Shown here: positions 7,450-14,551 of the stretch, in pieces
How the letters are laid out: every line of letters begins with the position of its first letter
Numbering within the stretch: the first letter of the stretch is position 1
NCBI GenBank assembly: GCA_019308525.1
Contig: JAFDIC010000025.1
Span: forward strand, 1 to 20,305
Source: Deltaproteobacteria bacterium
GTDB lineage: Bacteria; Desulfobacterota; DSM-4660; Desulfatiglandales; HGW-15
Direction: 5' to 3'
DNA length: 20,305 nt
The notes under the pieces: model-generated
What the model saw: only the letters and a program-made list of their open reading frames with translations
Databases searched by the model: none
Told to the model about the DNA's origin: nothing
Made by a program: the position numbers and the translations under genes

Positions 7450-8274
7450 ATGAGAATTGCTCAGTTCTATGATGAAAAAAACGAAATTCGCCTTGGTCTG
7501 ATCGAAGAAGACTGCATAAGACCTCTGGCATTTCATGGCGACATGATTGAGTTCATCGCAAATGCTTCAAAGGCCGAGCCGGCGGGTGACCCCCTTCCCC
7601 TGGAGATTGTCAGGCTTGCCCCCCCTGTGACTCGCCCTTCCAAAATCATTGCGATCGGACTGAACTATCTGGATCACGTCCAGGAGAGCAAGGGAGAAAC
7701 TCCTGAAAGGCCTTTGCTCTTCGCCAAATTCCCCAACTCCCTCATCGGTCATGGAAGCCGAATTTCCTGGAATAGGGGAATAACCGAGAAAGTTGATTTC
7801 GAAGCCGAACTGACAGTCGTCATTGGCAAAACCGTACGTTGCTGCCCCGAGGAAAAGGCTATTGAGGTGATTTTTGGATATACCTGCGGCAATGATGTCA
7901 GTGCTCGTGACCTCCAATTCGGGGATGGCCAATGGGTGAGAGGTAAATCCCTGGACACTTTCTGCCCAACCGGCCCCTGGATCGTCACCCCTGAAGAAAT
8001 ACCCGATCCCCACGCCTTGAAGGTTTCAAGTATGCTGAACGGCCGGACAATGCAGGAAGGGAATACATCCCTAATGATCTTCAGGGTCCCACAACTGATA
8101 GGCTTTATTTCCAAACACTTTACCCTGTTCCCCGGGGATCTGATCCTCACCGGCACTCCCTCCGGTGTGGGGGCCTTCCGGGACCCGCCCGTGTACATGA
8201 AAGACGGTGACGAGATCGCAATTGAAATTGAAGGCATAGGAAGGCTTGTAAACACTTGTTTGGTCAAGGAATAA
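7450..8274 (+). CDS. Fumarylacetoacetase (FAH) family hydrolase
   Basis: The 274-residue cytoplasmic protein belongs to the FAH superfamily, whose metal-dependent members hydrolyse acylpyruvates, decarboxylate oxaloacetate or split aromatic-ring breakdown products. The Mg-binding acids are visible as E118 and E120 (VDFEAEL) and D149 (GNDVSARD). The E-to-D spacing of 29 equals what I recall for FAHD1. Other family blocks are AIGLNYLDHVQE, FAKFPNSLIG and GDLILTGTPSGVG. The N-terminal ~60 residues form the small extra domain seen in bacterial members. AGGAG overlaps the upstream stop and supports the ATG at 7450. The exact substrate cannot be read from the sequence; oxaloacetate decarboxylase, acylpyruvase and homoprotocatechuate-type decarboxylase are all possible. 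Confidence 0.9.
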   Translation: MRIAQFYDEKNEIRLGLIEEDCIRPLAFHGDMIEFIANASKAEPAGDPLPLEIVRLAPPVTRPSKIIAIGLNYLDHVQESKGETPERPLLFAKFPNSLIGHGSRISWNRGITEKVDFEAELTVVIGKTVRCCPEEKAIEVIFGYTCGNDVSARDLQFGDGQWVRGKSLDTFCPTGPWIVTPEEIPDPHALKVSSMLNGRTMQEGNTSLMIFRVPQLIGFISKHFTLFPGDLILTGTPSGVGAFRDPPVYMKDGDEIAIEIEGIGRLVNTCLVKE

Positions 8275-8328
8275 GTCACAAACTCTCTCTAAGAAACTGT
8301 GGTATTCCTGCCTCTGGATCGCGGTAAA

Positions 8329-9117
8329 ATGTGCCTGCTGGTATTCGCCTTAAGATCCCATTCCTGCTACGACCTTGTCCTAGCCGCCAACAGGGACGAA
8401 TACTATGATCGTCCTGCTGAACCTGCTTCATGGTGGCCTGACGCACCCCATTTGCTTTCAGGAAGGGATCTAAAGGGAGGTGGGACATGGCTGGGCATTA
8501 CAAAGGGCGGCCTGCTGGGTGCCATCACCAATTACAGGGACCCCAAGAGCTCAAAAGTCGGCGCCCGATCGAGGGGCCTTATCGTGAGGGAATTCCTGCT
8601 GGGGGGCCATGATCCGGAGAGTTACCTTGAATGGCTGAAACCCAGGGCCGGCTCCTATAACGGCTTCAACCTTCTGATCGGTATAAGGGACAGGGTATTC
8701 TGGTATTCAAACGTTGAGGCCGATTACTTCGAGCTTGAGCCGGGGATCTATGGTTTGAGCAACAGCCTGCTGGATACTCCTTGGCCGAAGGTCGACAGGG
8801 CCAAGCAGCTACTCGCCGGCCTATTGGAGAATTGCAGGGAAATACCCGAGCAGAAACTCTTCGAGATACTGGCCGACAGGGCTATCCCGGATGACAGGGA
8901 CCTCCCGGATACGGGCGTGGGTCTCGAAAGGGAACGCATCCTCTCACCCATCTTTATCAGGAGCCCGGGATATGGCACCAGGTGCTCCACAGTGATACTC
9001 ATAGACAGGGAAGGCAGGACAACTTTCGTAGAAAAGACCTTCGAGCCGGCTACCCGCGGATCAGAATCCCGCAAATATGAGTTCCAAATCGAGGGGAGAC
9101 ATGCCAATTTATCGTGA
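8329..9117 (+). CDS. NRDE/TANGO2 family protein
   Basis: The 262-residue protein starts MCLLVFALRSHSCYDLVLAANRDE-like: Cys2 right after the initiator Met and the defining NRDE motif at residues 21-24 are both present. Pfam NRDE (PF05742) proteins are homologous to eukaryotic TANGO2. They resemble Ntn hydrolases, in which an N-terminal Cys exposed after Met removal can be the nucleophile. The substrate is not established. I moved the start from an upstream GTG (8299) to the ATG at 8329 because the family begins at MCL and Cys2 must be N-terminal. The ribosome binding site is weak. It lies 54 bases after the FAH gene on the same strand and is probably in the same transcript. Confidence 0.88.
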   Translation: MCLLVFALRSHSCYDLVLAANRDEYYDRPAEPASWWPDAPHLLSGRDLKGGGTWLGITKGGLLGAITNYRDPKSSKVGARSRGLIVREFLLGGHDPESYLEWLKPRAGSYNGFNLLIGIRDRVFWYSNVEADYFELEPGIYGLSNSLLDTPWPKVDRAKQLLAGLLENCREIPEQKLFEILADRAIPDDRDLPDTGVGLERERILSPIFIRSPGYGTRCSTVILIDREGRTTFVEKTFEPATRGSESRKYEFQIEGRHANLS

Positions 9118-9329
9118 TGAAGGTAAAGATCCAAGACCAGAGAACCCGGCTTTGCTCCGGCCCCCAAAGGGGTCACAGCCCGCAACAGGCCCAGGCGATA
9201 CATAGGAGCCAGGAGTCAGAAGGATTCTGATTGCGCTTCGCTTCTACAATCCCCATCATCGGTTCAGCATTGGCCAGAACCTTATCCTTATTATTCTGGA
9301 TTCTCGCTCCTGGATTCTTCTTCCCATTT

Positions 9330-9872
9330 TCAGAACTTCTCATAATGGAGGAACTCCTCCATGTTGCGCCTTGCCGGAGCCGAGGGCGTCTTTTCAGGGT
9401 ACCCGATGGGGATAAAGGCTACGAGTTCGTATCCTTCTCCCACGCCCAATATTTCCTTTGCTTTGTCATGATCAAAAAGCCCCACGATCACTGTGCCGAG
9501 TCCGCGGTCCTGTGCAGCAAGGCAGATGGTCTGCGTGAAAATACCCAGGTCAAACATGAACCAGTCTCCAAACTTGGTCGTGACCTCTCCCTTGTAATAG
9601 CCGGAACTCTTGAGTTTTGCGCACAGGGCCAGCAGTACCGGGGCCTGGGTCATGGCCTTCTTGGCCGGGTTAGGATAGTTGAAGCTCTCGACAAGTTTCT
9701 CCCTTGTCCCCCTATTCCTTACCAGGATTATCTCCCAACACTGGGTATTGGCCCAGGAAGGGGACCATCGCGCCATTTCGAGTATCGCCCGTAGATTCTC
9801 GTCAGGGACTTCCTTGTGCTGAAAGTTTCTTATGCTCCTCCTTGCCTTAACAACATCCTTCAAATCCGTCAT
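9330..9872 (-). CDS. Nitroreductase family FMN oxidoreductase
   Basis: The 180-residue protein matches the FMN-dependent nitroreductase fold. An RRSIRNF phosphate-binding segment (11-17) and SPSWANTQCWEIILV lie in the N-terminal half, and GLGTVIVGLFD plus a FIPIGYPE strand near the C-terminus complete the FMN pocket. In most relatives the central motif reads NxQPW; here it is NTQCW, with Cys replacing Pro. Such enzymes reduce nitro groups, quinones or enones with NAD(P)H, usually as cytosolic homodimers; the physiological substrate is unknown. The ATG at 9872 is preferred over an upstream TTG because AGAGG lies eight bases before it. It is the last gene of a minus-strand row behind the CBS-ACT gene (98-base gap). 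Confidence 0.9.
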   Translation of the reverse strand: MTDLKDVVKARRSIRNFQHKEVPDENLRAILEMARWSPSWANTQCWEIILVRNRGTREKLVESFNYPNPAKKAMTQAPVLLALCAKLKSSGYYKGEVTTKFGDWFMFDLGIFTQTICLAAQDRGLGTVIVGLFDHDKAKEILGVGEGYELVAFIPIGYPEKTPSAPARRNMEEFLHYEKF

Positions 9873-9970
9873 TGATCTTTCCTCTCTTTTCCTCGGAATA
9901 GATGTCTTTTGCTCAAGCCTTTCGCCCAAATAGAGGTCCTCATCGGCCCTGGTGGCTCTGTTTGCGGCGA

Positions 9971-10579
9971 TCAGTCCATTGCCGCTATCACTTCCATACC
10001 TTCCCTTTCCAGGGTATCCGCTATGAGCTTTGTATCACAGGGGGCAAGACGAAAATAATAGACCTTCTTTTCTGGTCTCATGGCTGTAATTCCCACGTTG
10101 ATAATCTCCCCACCGTTATCGTGGATGATCTGGAGGGCCCTCTTGAGCGCGCCTGGTTCATTGCCCACTGAAACATCTATCCTCGAACTGGACATAAGGA
10201 TCCCCATCATGTCGATAAACGCCCTCAATATGTCTGATTCCGTTATGATACCGACGACCTTGCCCTTCTCAACCACCGGCATCCCACCAATCTTGTGCTT
10301 GTATATGAGCTGTGCAGCGATTTCAACATCATCATCAGGACTGACCACTATCGGGTCGTTTATGATCAGGTCGGGGAGAGTTACGTCTGCGACCATGGAA
10401 GGTATCAACCCTGTCTTCAGATCAGAGAGGGTCACAAAACCATCCAGCTTGTTGTCCTTCTTCGTTACCACGGGTAGGTGGCGAATGGAATTCACCTTCA
10501 TAACCTCGATCGCTTCTTGAATGGTCGAATCCCTCGTAATAGTTATCGGGTTCGCTACCATAAGGTCCTTGATCTTCAT
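9971..10579 (-). CDS. CBS-CBS-ACT regulatory protein (AcuB-like)
   Basis: The 202-residue protein has two CBS domains (~1-56, with MKVNSIRHLPVV; ~70-123, with KHKIGGMPVV and GIITESDILRA) and a C-terminal ACT domain (~131-198), including the typical ligand-loop NEPGAL. The order CBS-CBS-ACT is that of Bacillus AcuB. CBS pairs usually bind adenine nucleotides and ACT domains amino acids or similar small ligands, so this is probably a cytosolic energy or metabolite sensor. No catalytic domain is attached and the target is unknown. The start at 10579 is fixed by GGAGGA four bases upstream; the longer frame up to 10681 would place the promoter found there inside the gene. It follows the DUF1847 gene and probably has its own promoter at 10653-10681. 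Confidence 0.92.
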   Translation of the reverse strand: MKIKDLMVANPITITRDSTIQEAIEVMKVNSIRHLPVVTKKDNKLDGFVTLSDLKTGLIPSMVADVTLPDLIINDPIVVSPDDDVEIAAQLIYKHKIGGMPVVEKGKVVGIITESDILRAFIDMMGILMSSSRIDVSVGNEPGALKRALQIIHDNGGEIINVGITAMRPEKKVYYFRLAPCDTKLIADTLEREGMEVIAAMD

Positions 10580-10652
10580 GGTTCCTCCATTGCTGGCGCG
10601 CAAAGATGGTCGAGAAAACGGGACTGTCCAATAGCCCCTAGCCTTCCCCATC

Positions 10653-10681
10653 AGAATAGAAATGTCCGCCCCATAAGTCAA
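10653..10681 (-). promoter_or_regulatory. Candidate promoter of the CBS-ACT gene
   Basis: On the minus strand, TTGACT (10681-10676, 5 of 6) and TATTCT (10658-10653, 4 of 6) are 17 bases apart. The start point would be near 10646, leaving a leader of about 65 bases. The -10 box is identical to the one proposed for DUF1847. Confidence 0.5.
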
Positions 10682-10730
10682 GCATATACGCTCTTCACTC
10701 CACTGGCCGCAGGAGAGCCCGGCCCATTCT

Positions 10731-11429
10731 TCAACCCAGCCCGGGATGTTTTATCTTCCTGTAATAGGAGTCTGACAGGTAAATTGCTGCAAGGGGGTTG
10801 TGACCCGTAACCCTGTCTTTTACCGCCAGTACGGTTGTGGGGGCCTCGGCATACTTGAAAAAGAGGCTGTCGTGACCCACGCAGAGGCCAAGCAAGACAT
10901 TGAACTGCGTGTTTTCATGGTTGAGGAGCTTTGCCTGGAAAATGGGATTGCACATTGCCTCGTCGGTTCCCCGGAATATCTTTTCCTCATCCCTTATCCC
11001 GATGAGATCCTTTGAGCTCCTTCCTGCCTTGCAAAGAACCGAAATCACATGGAATCCGTGGATAGTAAATATCTCCTCAACAACCGAAGCCTCTCTTGCG
11101 AGCCCAATACAAAATGCCAGTCCCAACTTCTTGTAGCCCATCCTTTTGGCAAATTCGCATATTTCCACCACTCTGGTCTTGGTGGGCTGCATCACATAGG
11201 GGTGCTGGTCCCTGTTGGCATAGCACTCTGCCTCCTGTATTGACGCCTGCCGGGCGAAATGCAGTATTCGCTCATCTTCATATTCTCTGTTGGCCTCATC
11301 CAACAAGTCCTTCCGGGTCAATGTGGGGCACCCCTTTGCCCCGGCCCCCTTCTCGCTCATGCAAATCTTCCTGTCCCCCTGCACACCGCATGATGCACAT
11401 GAAGGTGATGACTCTCTTTTTTTCTCCAT
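10731..11429 (-). CDS. DUF1847 cysteine-rich putative metal-binding protein
   Basis: The 232-residue protein belongs to DUF1847 by its conserved blocks: GLAFCIGLAREASVVEEI, GFHVISVLCKAG, EAMCNPIFQAKLLN and GLCVGHDSLFFKY, with VLAVKDRVTGHNPLAA near the end. The N-terminus has a Cys cluster (C11, C14, C23, C34: CxxC-x8-C-x10-CP) that probably binds zinc or an iron-sulfur cluster. At least five further Cys lie in the conserved blocks. The family is common in anaerobes and has no established function that I know of; it is predicted cytosolic. The ATG at 11429 is chosen, being close to the promoter at 11470-11498 and preceded by a weak GGGAAG; the ATG at 11447 is an alternative. It leads a minus-strand row with the CBS-ACT and nitroreductase genes. 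Confidence 0.87.
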   Translation of the reverse strand: MEKKRESSPSCASCGVQGDRKICMSEKGAGAKGCPTLTRKDLLDEANREYEDERILHFARQASIQEAECYANRDQHPYVMQPTKTRVVEICEFAKRMGYKKLGLAFCIGLAREASVVEEIFTIHGFHVISVLCKAGRSSKDLIGIRDEEKIFRGTDEAMCNPIFQAKLLNHENTQFNVLLGLCVGHDSLFFKYAEAPTTVLAVKDRVTGHNPLAAIYLSDSYYRKIKHPGLG

Positions 11430-11469
11430 TTTATTCTTCCCATTCATTTGCAATTTTCAGTCGCCTGGG

Positions 11470-11498
11470 AGAATAGAGGAACAGGCCTCCCGTGTCAA
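11470..11498 (-). promoter_or_regulatory. Strong candidate promoter for DUF1847
   Basis: The minus strand has a perfect TTGACA (11498-11493), a 17-base spacer and TATTCT (11475-11470). This is the best sigma-70-type match I found. Transcription would start near 11463, about 34 bases before the chosen ATG. Its -35 lies nine bases from the -35 of the divergent promoter at 11508-11536. Confidence 0.6.
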
Positions 11499-11507
11499 GG
11501 TATGGAA

Positions 11508-11536
11508 TTGAAACAAGAATGGAAAAGAGGTAATAT
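11508..11536 (+). promoter_or_regulatory. Candidate promoter of the transporter/RdhA-like gene cluster
   Basis: TTGAAA (11508-11513, 5 of 6), a 17-base spacer and TAATAT (11531-11536, 4 of 6) lead toward the Nfu-like gene at 11608. The predicted start near 11543 gives a leader of about 65 bases. The two -35 boxes of this divergent pair stand back to back, so one bound regulator could affect both transcripts. Confidence 0.5.
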
Positions 11537-11607
11537 GATCAAAAAGCGGCAACTCTTTTCCCGCCGAGGCACCTGAGCATCGGTTGAGGTCTTGCAGGTT
11601 TCGTGAA

Positions 11608-11937
11608 ATGTCTGAAGAGGTAGTCATTTACAACCACCCCAACCCTGAGATAAAATCATTCCTCCCTCCGGAGAACATCTGTCCTCCGGTCGTGGAACAT
11701 TTCAAGAAGCCTGCCGAGAGGGACTTCCAGGCTATGGCCAAGAGGTTGGGATTGATTGGTGCCCAGACGGTGAAGGAAATAATGGCCATCCCGGGTGTCA
11801 GGGAACTTCGCATGAAGCCCAAGGAAGTGATAGTAAAAAAGGAGTCCTGGGTTTCTTGGGACGGGATCGAAACCCAGATCTTGAGAATATTGGCCCGAGC
11901 TGTGAGGAAGAAACACATATCGGTGATAAAGGGATAG
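11608..11937 (+). CDS. Small Nfu/NifU N-domain-like protein
   Basis: The 109-residue protein resembles the Nfu_N fold (Pfam PF08712) by eye. HPNPEIKSFLP matches the family's T-P-N-P-N-x-x-K-F-x-P block, and AIPGVRELRMKPKEVIVKKE with W and DGIE matches the I-x-G-V-x-x-V-x-x-x-x-x-x-I-T-V-x-K end. The C-terminal CxxC iron-sulfur domain of full Nfu proteins is absent; the one Cys (in ENICPP) is not part of a CxxC. It could be a scaffold or carrier accessory for Fe-S proteins, or a family of its own. The ATG at 11608 is preferred to a TTG at 11584; AGG lies about nine bases upstream. The UroD-like gene starts 17 bases after its stop. The family assignment is tentative, but the gene itself is well supported by position and composition. 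Confidence 0.68.
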   Translation: MSEEVVIYNHPNPEIKSFLPPENICPPVVEHFKKPAERDFQAMAKRLGLIGAQTVKEIMAIPGVRELRMKPKEVIVKKESWVSWDGIETQILRILARAVRKKHISVIKG

Positions 11938-11954
11938 ATCCCGCCGGGCCATTC

Positions 11955-13019
11955 ATGTCAAGGATGATTAAGCAAGAGAAAATCACAGGACGACGACGAG
12001 AAGACGCAGAGCCCGGTTCCACCCGTGAAGCTCTGGTTCTTCCTACTTTTCTCCCGATTGTTACGACCTATTCGGTCACCTCGGAAGAAACCCCGCTTGC
12101 CACTCTTATGAATGACAGCAGGGCCCTATCCCTCGCCTTCCTCCATTACCAGGAGCGAATGGGTTTTGATTGCCTCCCAATCATGGAGGAGAGCACCTTC
12201 ACCGCAGAAGCCTTTGGCTGCAAGATCGAGTTCAAGACCCATGAGGCCTATGTGGTGGAACATCTGGCAAACGGGTCACTGGAAGAAGCGGCGAGGGTGT
12301 CCGTCCCCGATCTGGCCGCCTGTCAAAGGATAAGGTTGATCCTGGAATCAGTAGAATACCTTTCCGCCTTTTCAACTCTCAGAAGGCCCCTGGTGGTGAA
12401 CAGCACCGCACCTCTCAGTTCTGCCTCCAAAATAATCGGAATTGAAAACCTCCTCAAGGACATGATTAAGGCCCCTGAAATGGTTACGGTCCTGCTGGAC
12501 AAGGTGACCGAGTTTATAATAACTTTCTCCCATTCCCTGATCAAAGCCGGTGCGAGGATCATCTTTGTTGGGGAGCCGGTCGGGTCTCCGGATCTGATAT
12601 CTCCAAGGCTGTTCAAAGAGCTGGTCAAGCCACGATTGAAGAAATTGTTTGAGAGCATTGACGCTGTAACGATTCTTCACATATGCGGGGATGTATCCCC
12701 TATCCTCCTGGACATGGTCGAAACCGGCCCCTCAATACTGAGCGTGGATCACTATGTAGATTTGAGGTACGCAAGGGAAATGGTGGACCATGGAGTTATT
12801 CTCGGAGGAAACCTGGACCCGGGAGTTACCATCTTTCAAGGGAGCCCTGGGCAGATAGAAAAGGCTGCGCGCATGTGCTGCATGGAGGGAGGACCCGAAG
12901 ACTTTGTCCTTATGCCAGGGTGCACTATTGTGCCCGGAACTCCGCCCGAGAACATAAGGGCAATGATCCGCGTTGCCCGGGAGTTGCTGGAACCACTAGC
13001 ATATTATCCTTCGATTTGA
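11955..13019 (+). CDS. UroD-family (MtaA/CmuA-like) corrinoid-type methyltransferase
   Basis: The 354-residue protein has the uroporphyrinogen decarboxylase fold of cobamide:CoM methyltransferases rather than true HemE. A zinc-type H242-x-C244 pair (ILHICGD) and a later C323 (LMPGCTI) match the HxC...C metal site of MtaA, MtbA and CmuA. VILGGNLDPG and VPGTPPENIRAM are typical of this group. Known members move methyl groups between a corrinoid protein and a thiol, or demethylate methoxy-aromatics. No corrinoid-binding protein is in the window, so the acceptor is unknown. The start is uncertain: the ATG at 11955 fits the 17-base gap to the preceding gene but has no clear ribosome binding site. 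A longer frame beginning at 11856 would overlap the upstream gene. It heads the transporter cluster, 188 bases before the binding protein. Confidence 0.85.
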   Translation: MSRMIKQEKITGRRREDAEPGSTREALVLPTFLPIVTTYSVTSEETPLATLMNDSRALSLAFLHYQERMGFDCLPIMEESTFTAEAFGCKIEFKTHEAYVVEHLANGSLEEAARVSVPDLAACQRIRLILESVEYLSAFSTLRRPLVVNSTAPLSSASKIIGIENLLKDMIKAPEMVTVLLDKVTEFIITFSHSLIKAGARIIFVGEPVGSPDLISPRLFKELVKPRLKKLFESIDAVTILHICGDVSPILLDMVETGPSILSVDHYVDLRYAREMVDHGVILGGNLDPGVTIFQGSPGQIEKAARMCCMEGGPEDFVLMPGCTIVPGTPPENIRAMIRVARELLEPLAYYPSI

Positions 13020-13049
13020 CTAGACAAACCTGCAAGGGACTCGATGTCC

Positions 13050-13068
13050 TGGGGCAGGTCGAGCCCCA
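13050..13068 (+). other. Small GC-rich hairpin upstream of the binding protein gene
   Basis: TGGGGC (13050-13055) pairs with GCCCCA (13063-13068) across a 7-base loop. There is no T run. It could be a weak processing or pausing element in the 188-base gap (13020-13207). That gap otherwise shows only a weak promoter-like TTGAGC-17-TAAAGA starting near 13147. Confidence 0.25.
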
Positions 13069-13193
13069 AGTAACGGAGTACTACGTTTGCTCAAGTTTCG
13101 CCACGATCAACCTGACGCGTGCAAAGAATACATCTGCAGTTTTTCCTTGAGCTTTGCCCATAAGTCCACTAAAGAAATAGAAAACCATTTTGA

Positions 13194-13200
13194 AAGGAGG
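13194..13200 (+). promoter_or_regulatory. Consensus ribosome binding site of the binding protein gene
   Basis: AAGGAGG stands seven bases before the ATG at 13208. This near-perfect site contrasts with the absence of one before livH. It fits the higher amount of binding protein that such importers need. Confidence 0.8.
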
Positions 13201-13207
13201 AGGGAAA

Positions 13208-14443
13208 ATGAAGAAGGTGACCCTGATGTTTTCAGTTTTCGCCTTTGTCCTTGTCGGGGTGGTCCCTGCGGCCTTTGCCGCTGAGGATGTATGGCGTATA
13301 GGGACTATTTATCCCTTGACCGGCCCCAACTCCAAGAACGGGATAAAAAACTTTGACGGGGTAAAGATCGCGACACAAATGATCAACGACAGAGGGGGAG
13401 TGCTTGGGAAAAAAGTGGTTCTTGTCAGCGCAGACGCACCTGACCCCCAGGCCGCTGCAAGCGAGGCAAACAGGCTCATCACAAATGAAAGAATCACCGC
13501 CATCATAGGAACACAGTCAAGCAGCCTTTCCATGGCAGCCACTGTGGTTGCGGAAAAGAACAAGACCTTTTACATAGAGACAGAGGGTGTGTCAGGGCTG
13601 ATCACCGCGAGGGGATTCAAATATCTCTTCAGGACCACTTTCAGCAGCGGTATGATGGCTGCACAAATAATTGATTACGTGGCTGATTATCTTGCCCCAA
13701 GGCTGGGAAGGAATGCGAAGGATTTGAGGATTGCAATCGTCCACGAGGATGGGGGTTTCGGAACCGCCACATCGAGGGGGCTCACGGTAAGGGCCAAGAT
13801 CAGGGGACTTACAGTAGTGGCCACGGAAGGCTATAGCTCCAAGTCTACGGACCTCTCTGGCCTCATACTAAAGCTTAGGAGGGCGAAGCCCGACATCATC
13901 CTGGCCGCTCAATATATCAATGACGCAATTCTTTTTCACCGGCAGGCCAAGGAGCTAAGGTTGAAGGGGATGATCATCGGCAGCACTGCGGGCCAGGGAA
14001 ATCCAGACTTTGTCAAGGCCCTTGGCAAAGACGCCGAAGGGGTAATCGCTTTTGGCATCCCCTCGGAGTTCTCCATCACCAGGCTCCCCCCGGAGCAAAA
14101 GAAGGAGGCATCAGAATTCATCGAGAGATATGAAAGGACCCACAAGGGCGAATATCCCAGTCCCACCAGTTTTGTGGGCTTTGCAGGCGCCTGGATTTTG
14201 TACAAGTTCATCCTCCCCAGGGCAGGAAGCCTGGACCCGGAAAGACTTCGCCAGGCGGCGTTGAGCCTGGACATACCCCCCGGAAAGGGAGTTCTAAACT
14301 GGGGCATAAAGTTTGCCGGGCCCGGGGAGAAGAATGCGGGACAAAACCTTTATGCCTCCGCAGGGATCAATCAGTGGCAGGACGGAAAACTCCGACTGAT
14401 ATTTCCCCGGGAAGTGGCTACCGCCGACTTGCGACTCAAGTAA
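13208..14443 (+). CDS. Periplasmic substrate-binding protein, branched-chain amino acid type
   Basis: The 411-residue protein opens with a clear Sec signal peptide (MKK, hydrophobic core, cleavage near AFA|AED, ~24). Residues ~27-390 form a type I periplasmic-binding fold (Peripla_BP_6) with typical blocks IGTIYPLTGPNSKNG, A..MINDRGGVLGKKV, NERITAIIGTQSSS and IVHEDGGFGTATSRG. It captures a small ligand for the LivHMGF importer encoded next. Ligand classes in this family include branched-chain amino acids, amides, urea and aromatic acids; the sequence does not decide which. The start is fixed by AAGGAGG at 13194-13200. livH follows after 104 bases that can fold over its start codon. Confidence 0.93.
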   Translation: MKKVTLMFSVFAFVLVGVVPAAFAAEDVWRIGTIYPLTGPNSKNGIKNFDGVKIATQMINDRGGVLGKKVVLVSADAPDPQAAASEANRLITNERITAIIGTQSSSLSMAATVVAEKNKTFYIETEGVSGLITARGFKYLFRTTFSSGMMAAQIIDYVADYLAPRLGRNAKDLRIAIVHEDGGFGTATSRGLTVRAKIRGLTVVATEGYSSKSTDLSGLILKLRRAKPDIILAAQYINDAILFHRQAKELRLKGMIIGSTAGQGNPDFVKALGKDAEGVIAFGIPSEFSITRLPPEQKKEASEFIERYERTHKGEYPSPTSFVGFAGAWILYKFILPRAGSLDPERLRQAALSLDIPPGKGVLNWGIKFAGPGEKNAGQNLYASAGINQWQDGKLRLIFPREVATADLRLK

Positions 14444-14480
14444 TTGTGACTGCCTTGATACCCTGAACCTTGTTAACGCG

Positions 14481-14551
14481 CCATTGAGGGAGAGAGCAGG
14501 GATGCCGCCGAAATTCCGACCTTCCATGGGTTCCCCTCTCCTCTCTCATGG
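14481..14551 (+). promoter_or_regulatory. Imperfect inverted repeat covering the livH start codon
   Basis: CCAT-T-GAGGGAG (14481-14492) can pair with CTCTCTC-ATGG (14541-14551) as 4 bp, a one-base bulge and 7 bp (one G-U), enclosing the livH ATG at 14548. The bases before the ATG are pyrimidine-rich with no Shine-Dalgarno, while the purine-rich arm lies about 50 bases upstream. This could lower livH translation relative to the binding protein. It is a prediction by eye. Confidence 0.35.

Noticed and set aside
9118..9329. Possible terminator or repeat in the gap between the convergent NRDE and nitroreductase genes
   Set aside because: Only a short CCCC/GGGG stem and a loose CTGGATTCT direct repeat near 9290-9320 are seen; neither meets a terminator or mobile-element pattern.
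9345..9362. Near-perfect 18-base palindrome (ATGGAGGA/TCCTCCAT type)
   Set aside because: It lies inside the last codons of the nitroreductase and has no T run, so neither a terminator nor an operator is supported.
9231..9794. 187-residue frame on the plus strand
   Set aside because: It is antisense to the nitroreductase over most of its length and shows no domain.
11096..11476. 126-residue frame on the plus strand
   Set aside because: It is antisense to DUF1847, is rich in Pro/Ser/Cys as shadow frames often are, and runs across the minus-strand promoter.
12683..13150. 155-residue frame on the plus strand
   Set aside because: It is an out-of-frame shadow of the UroD-like methyltransferase.
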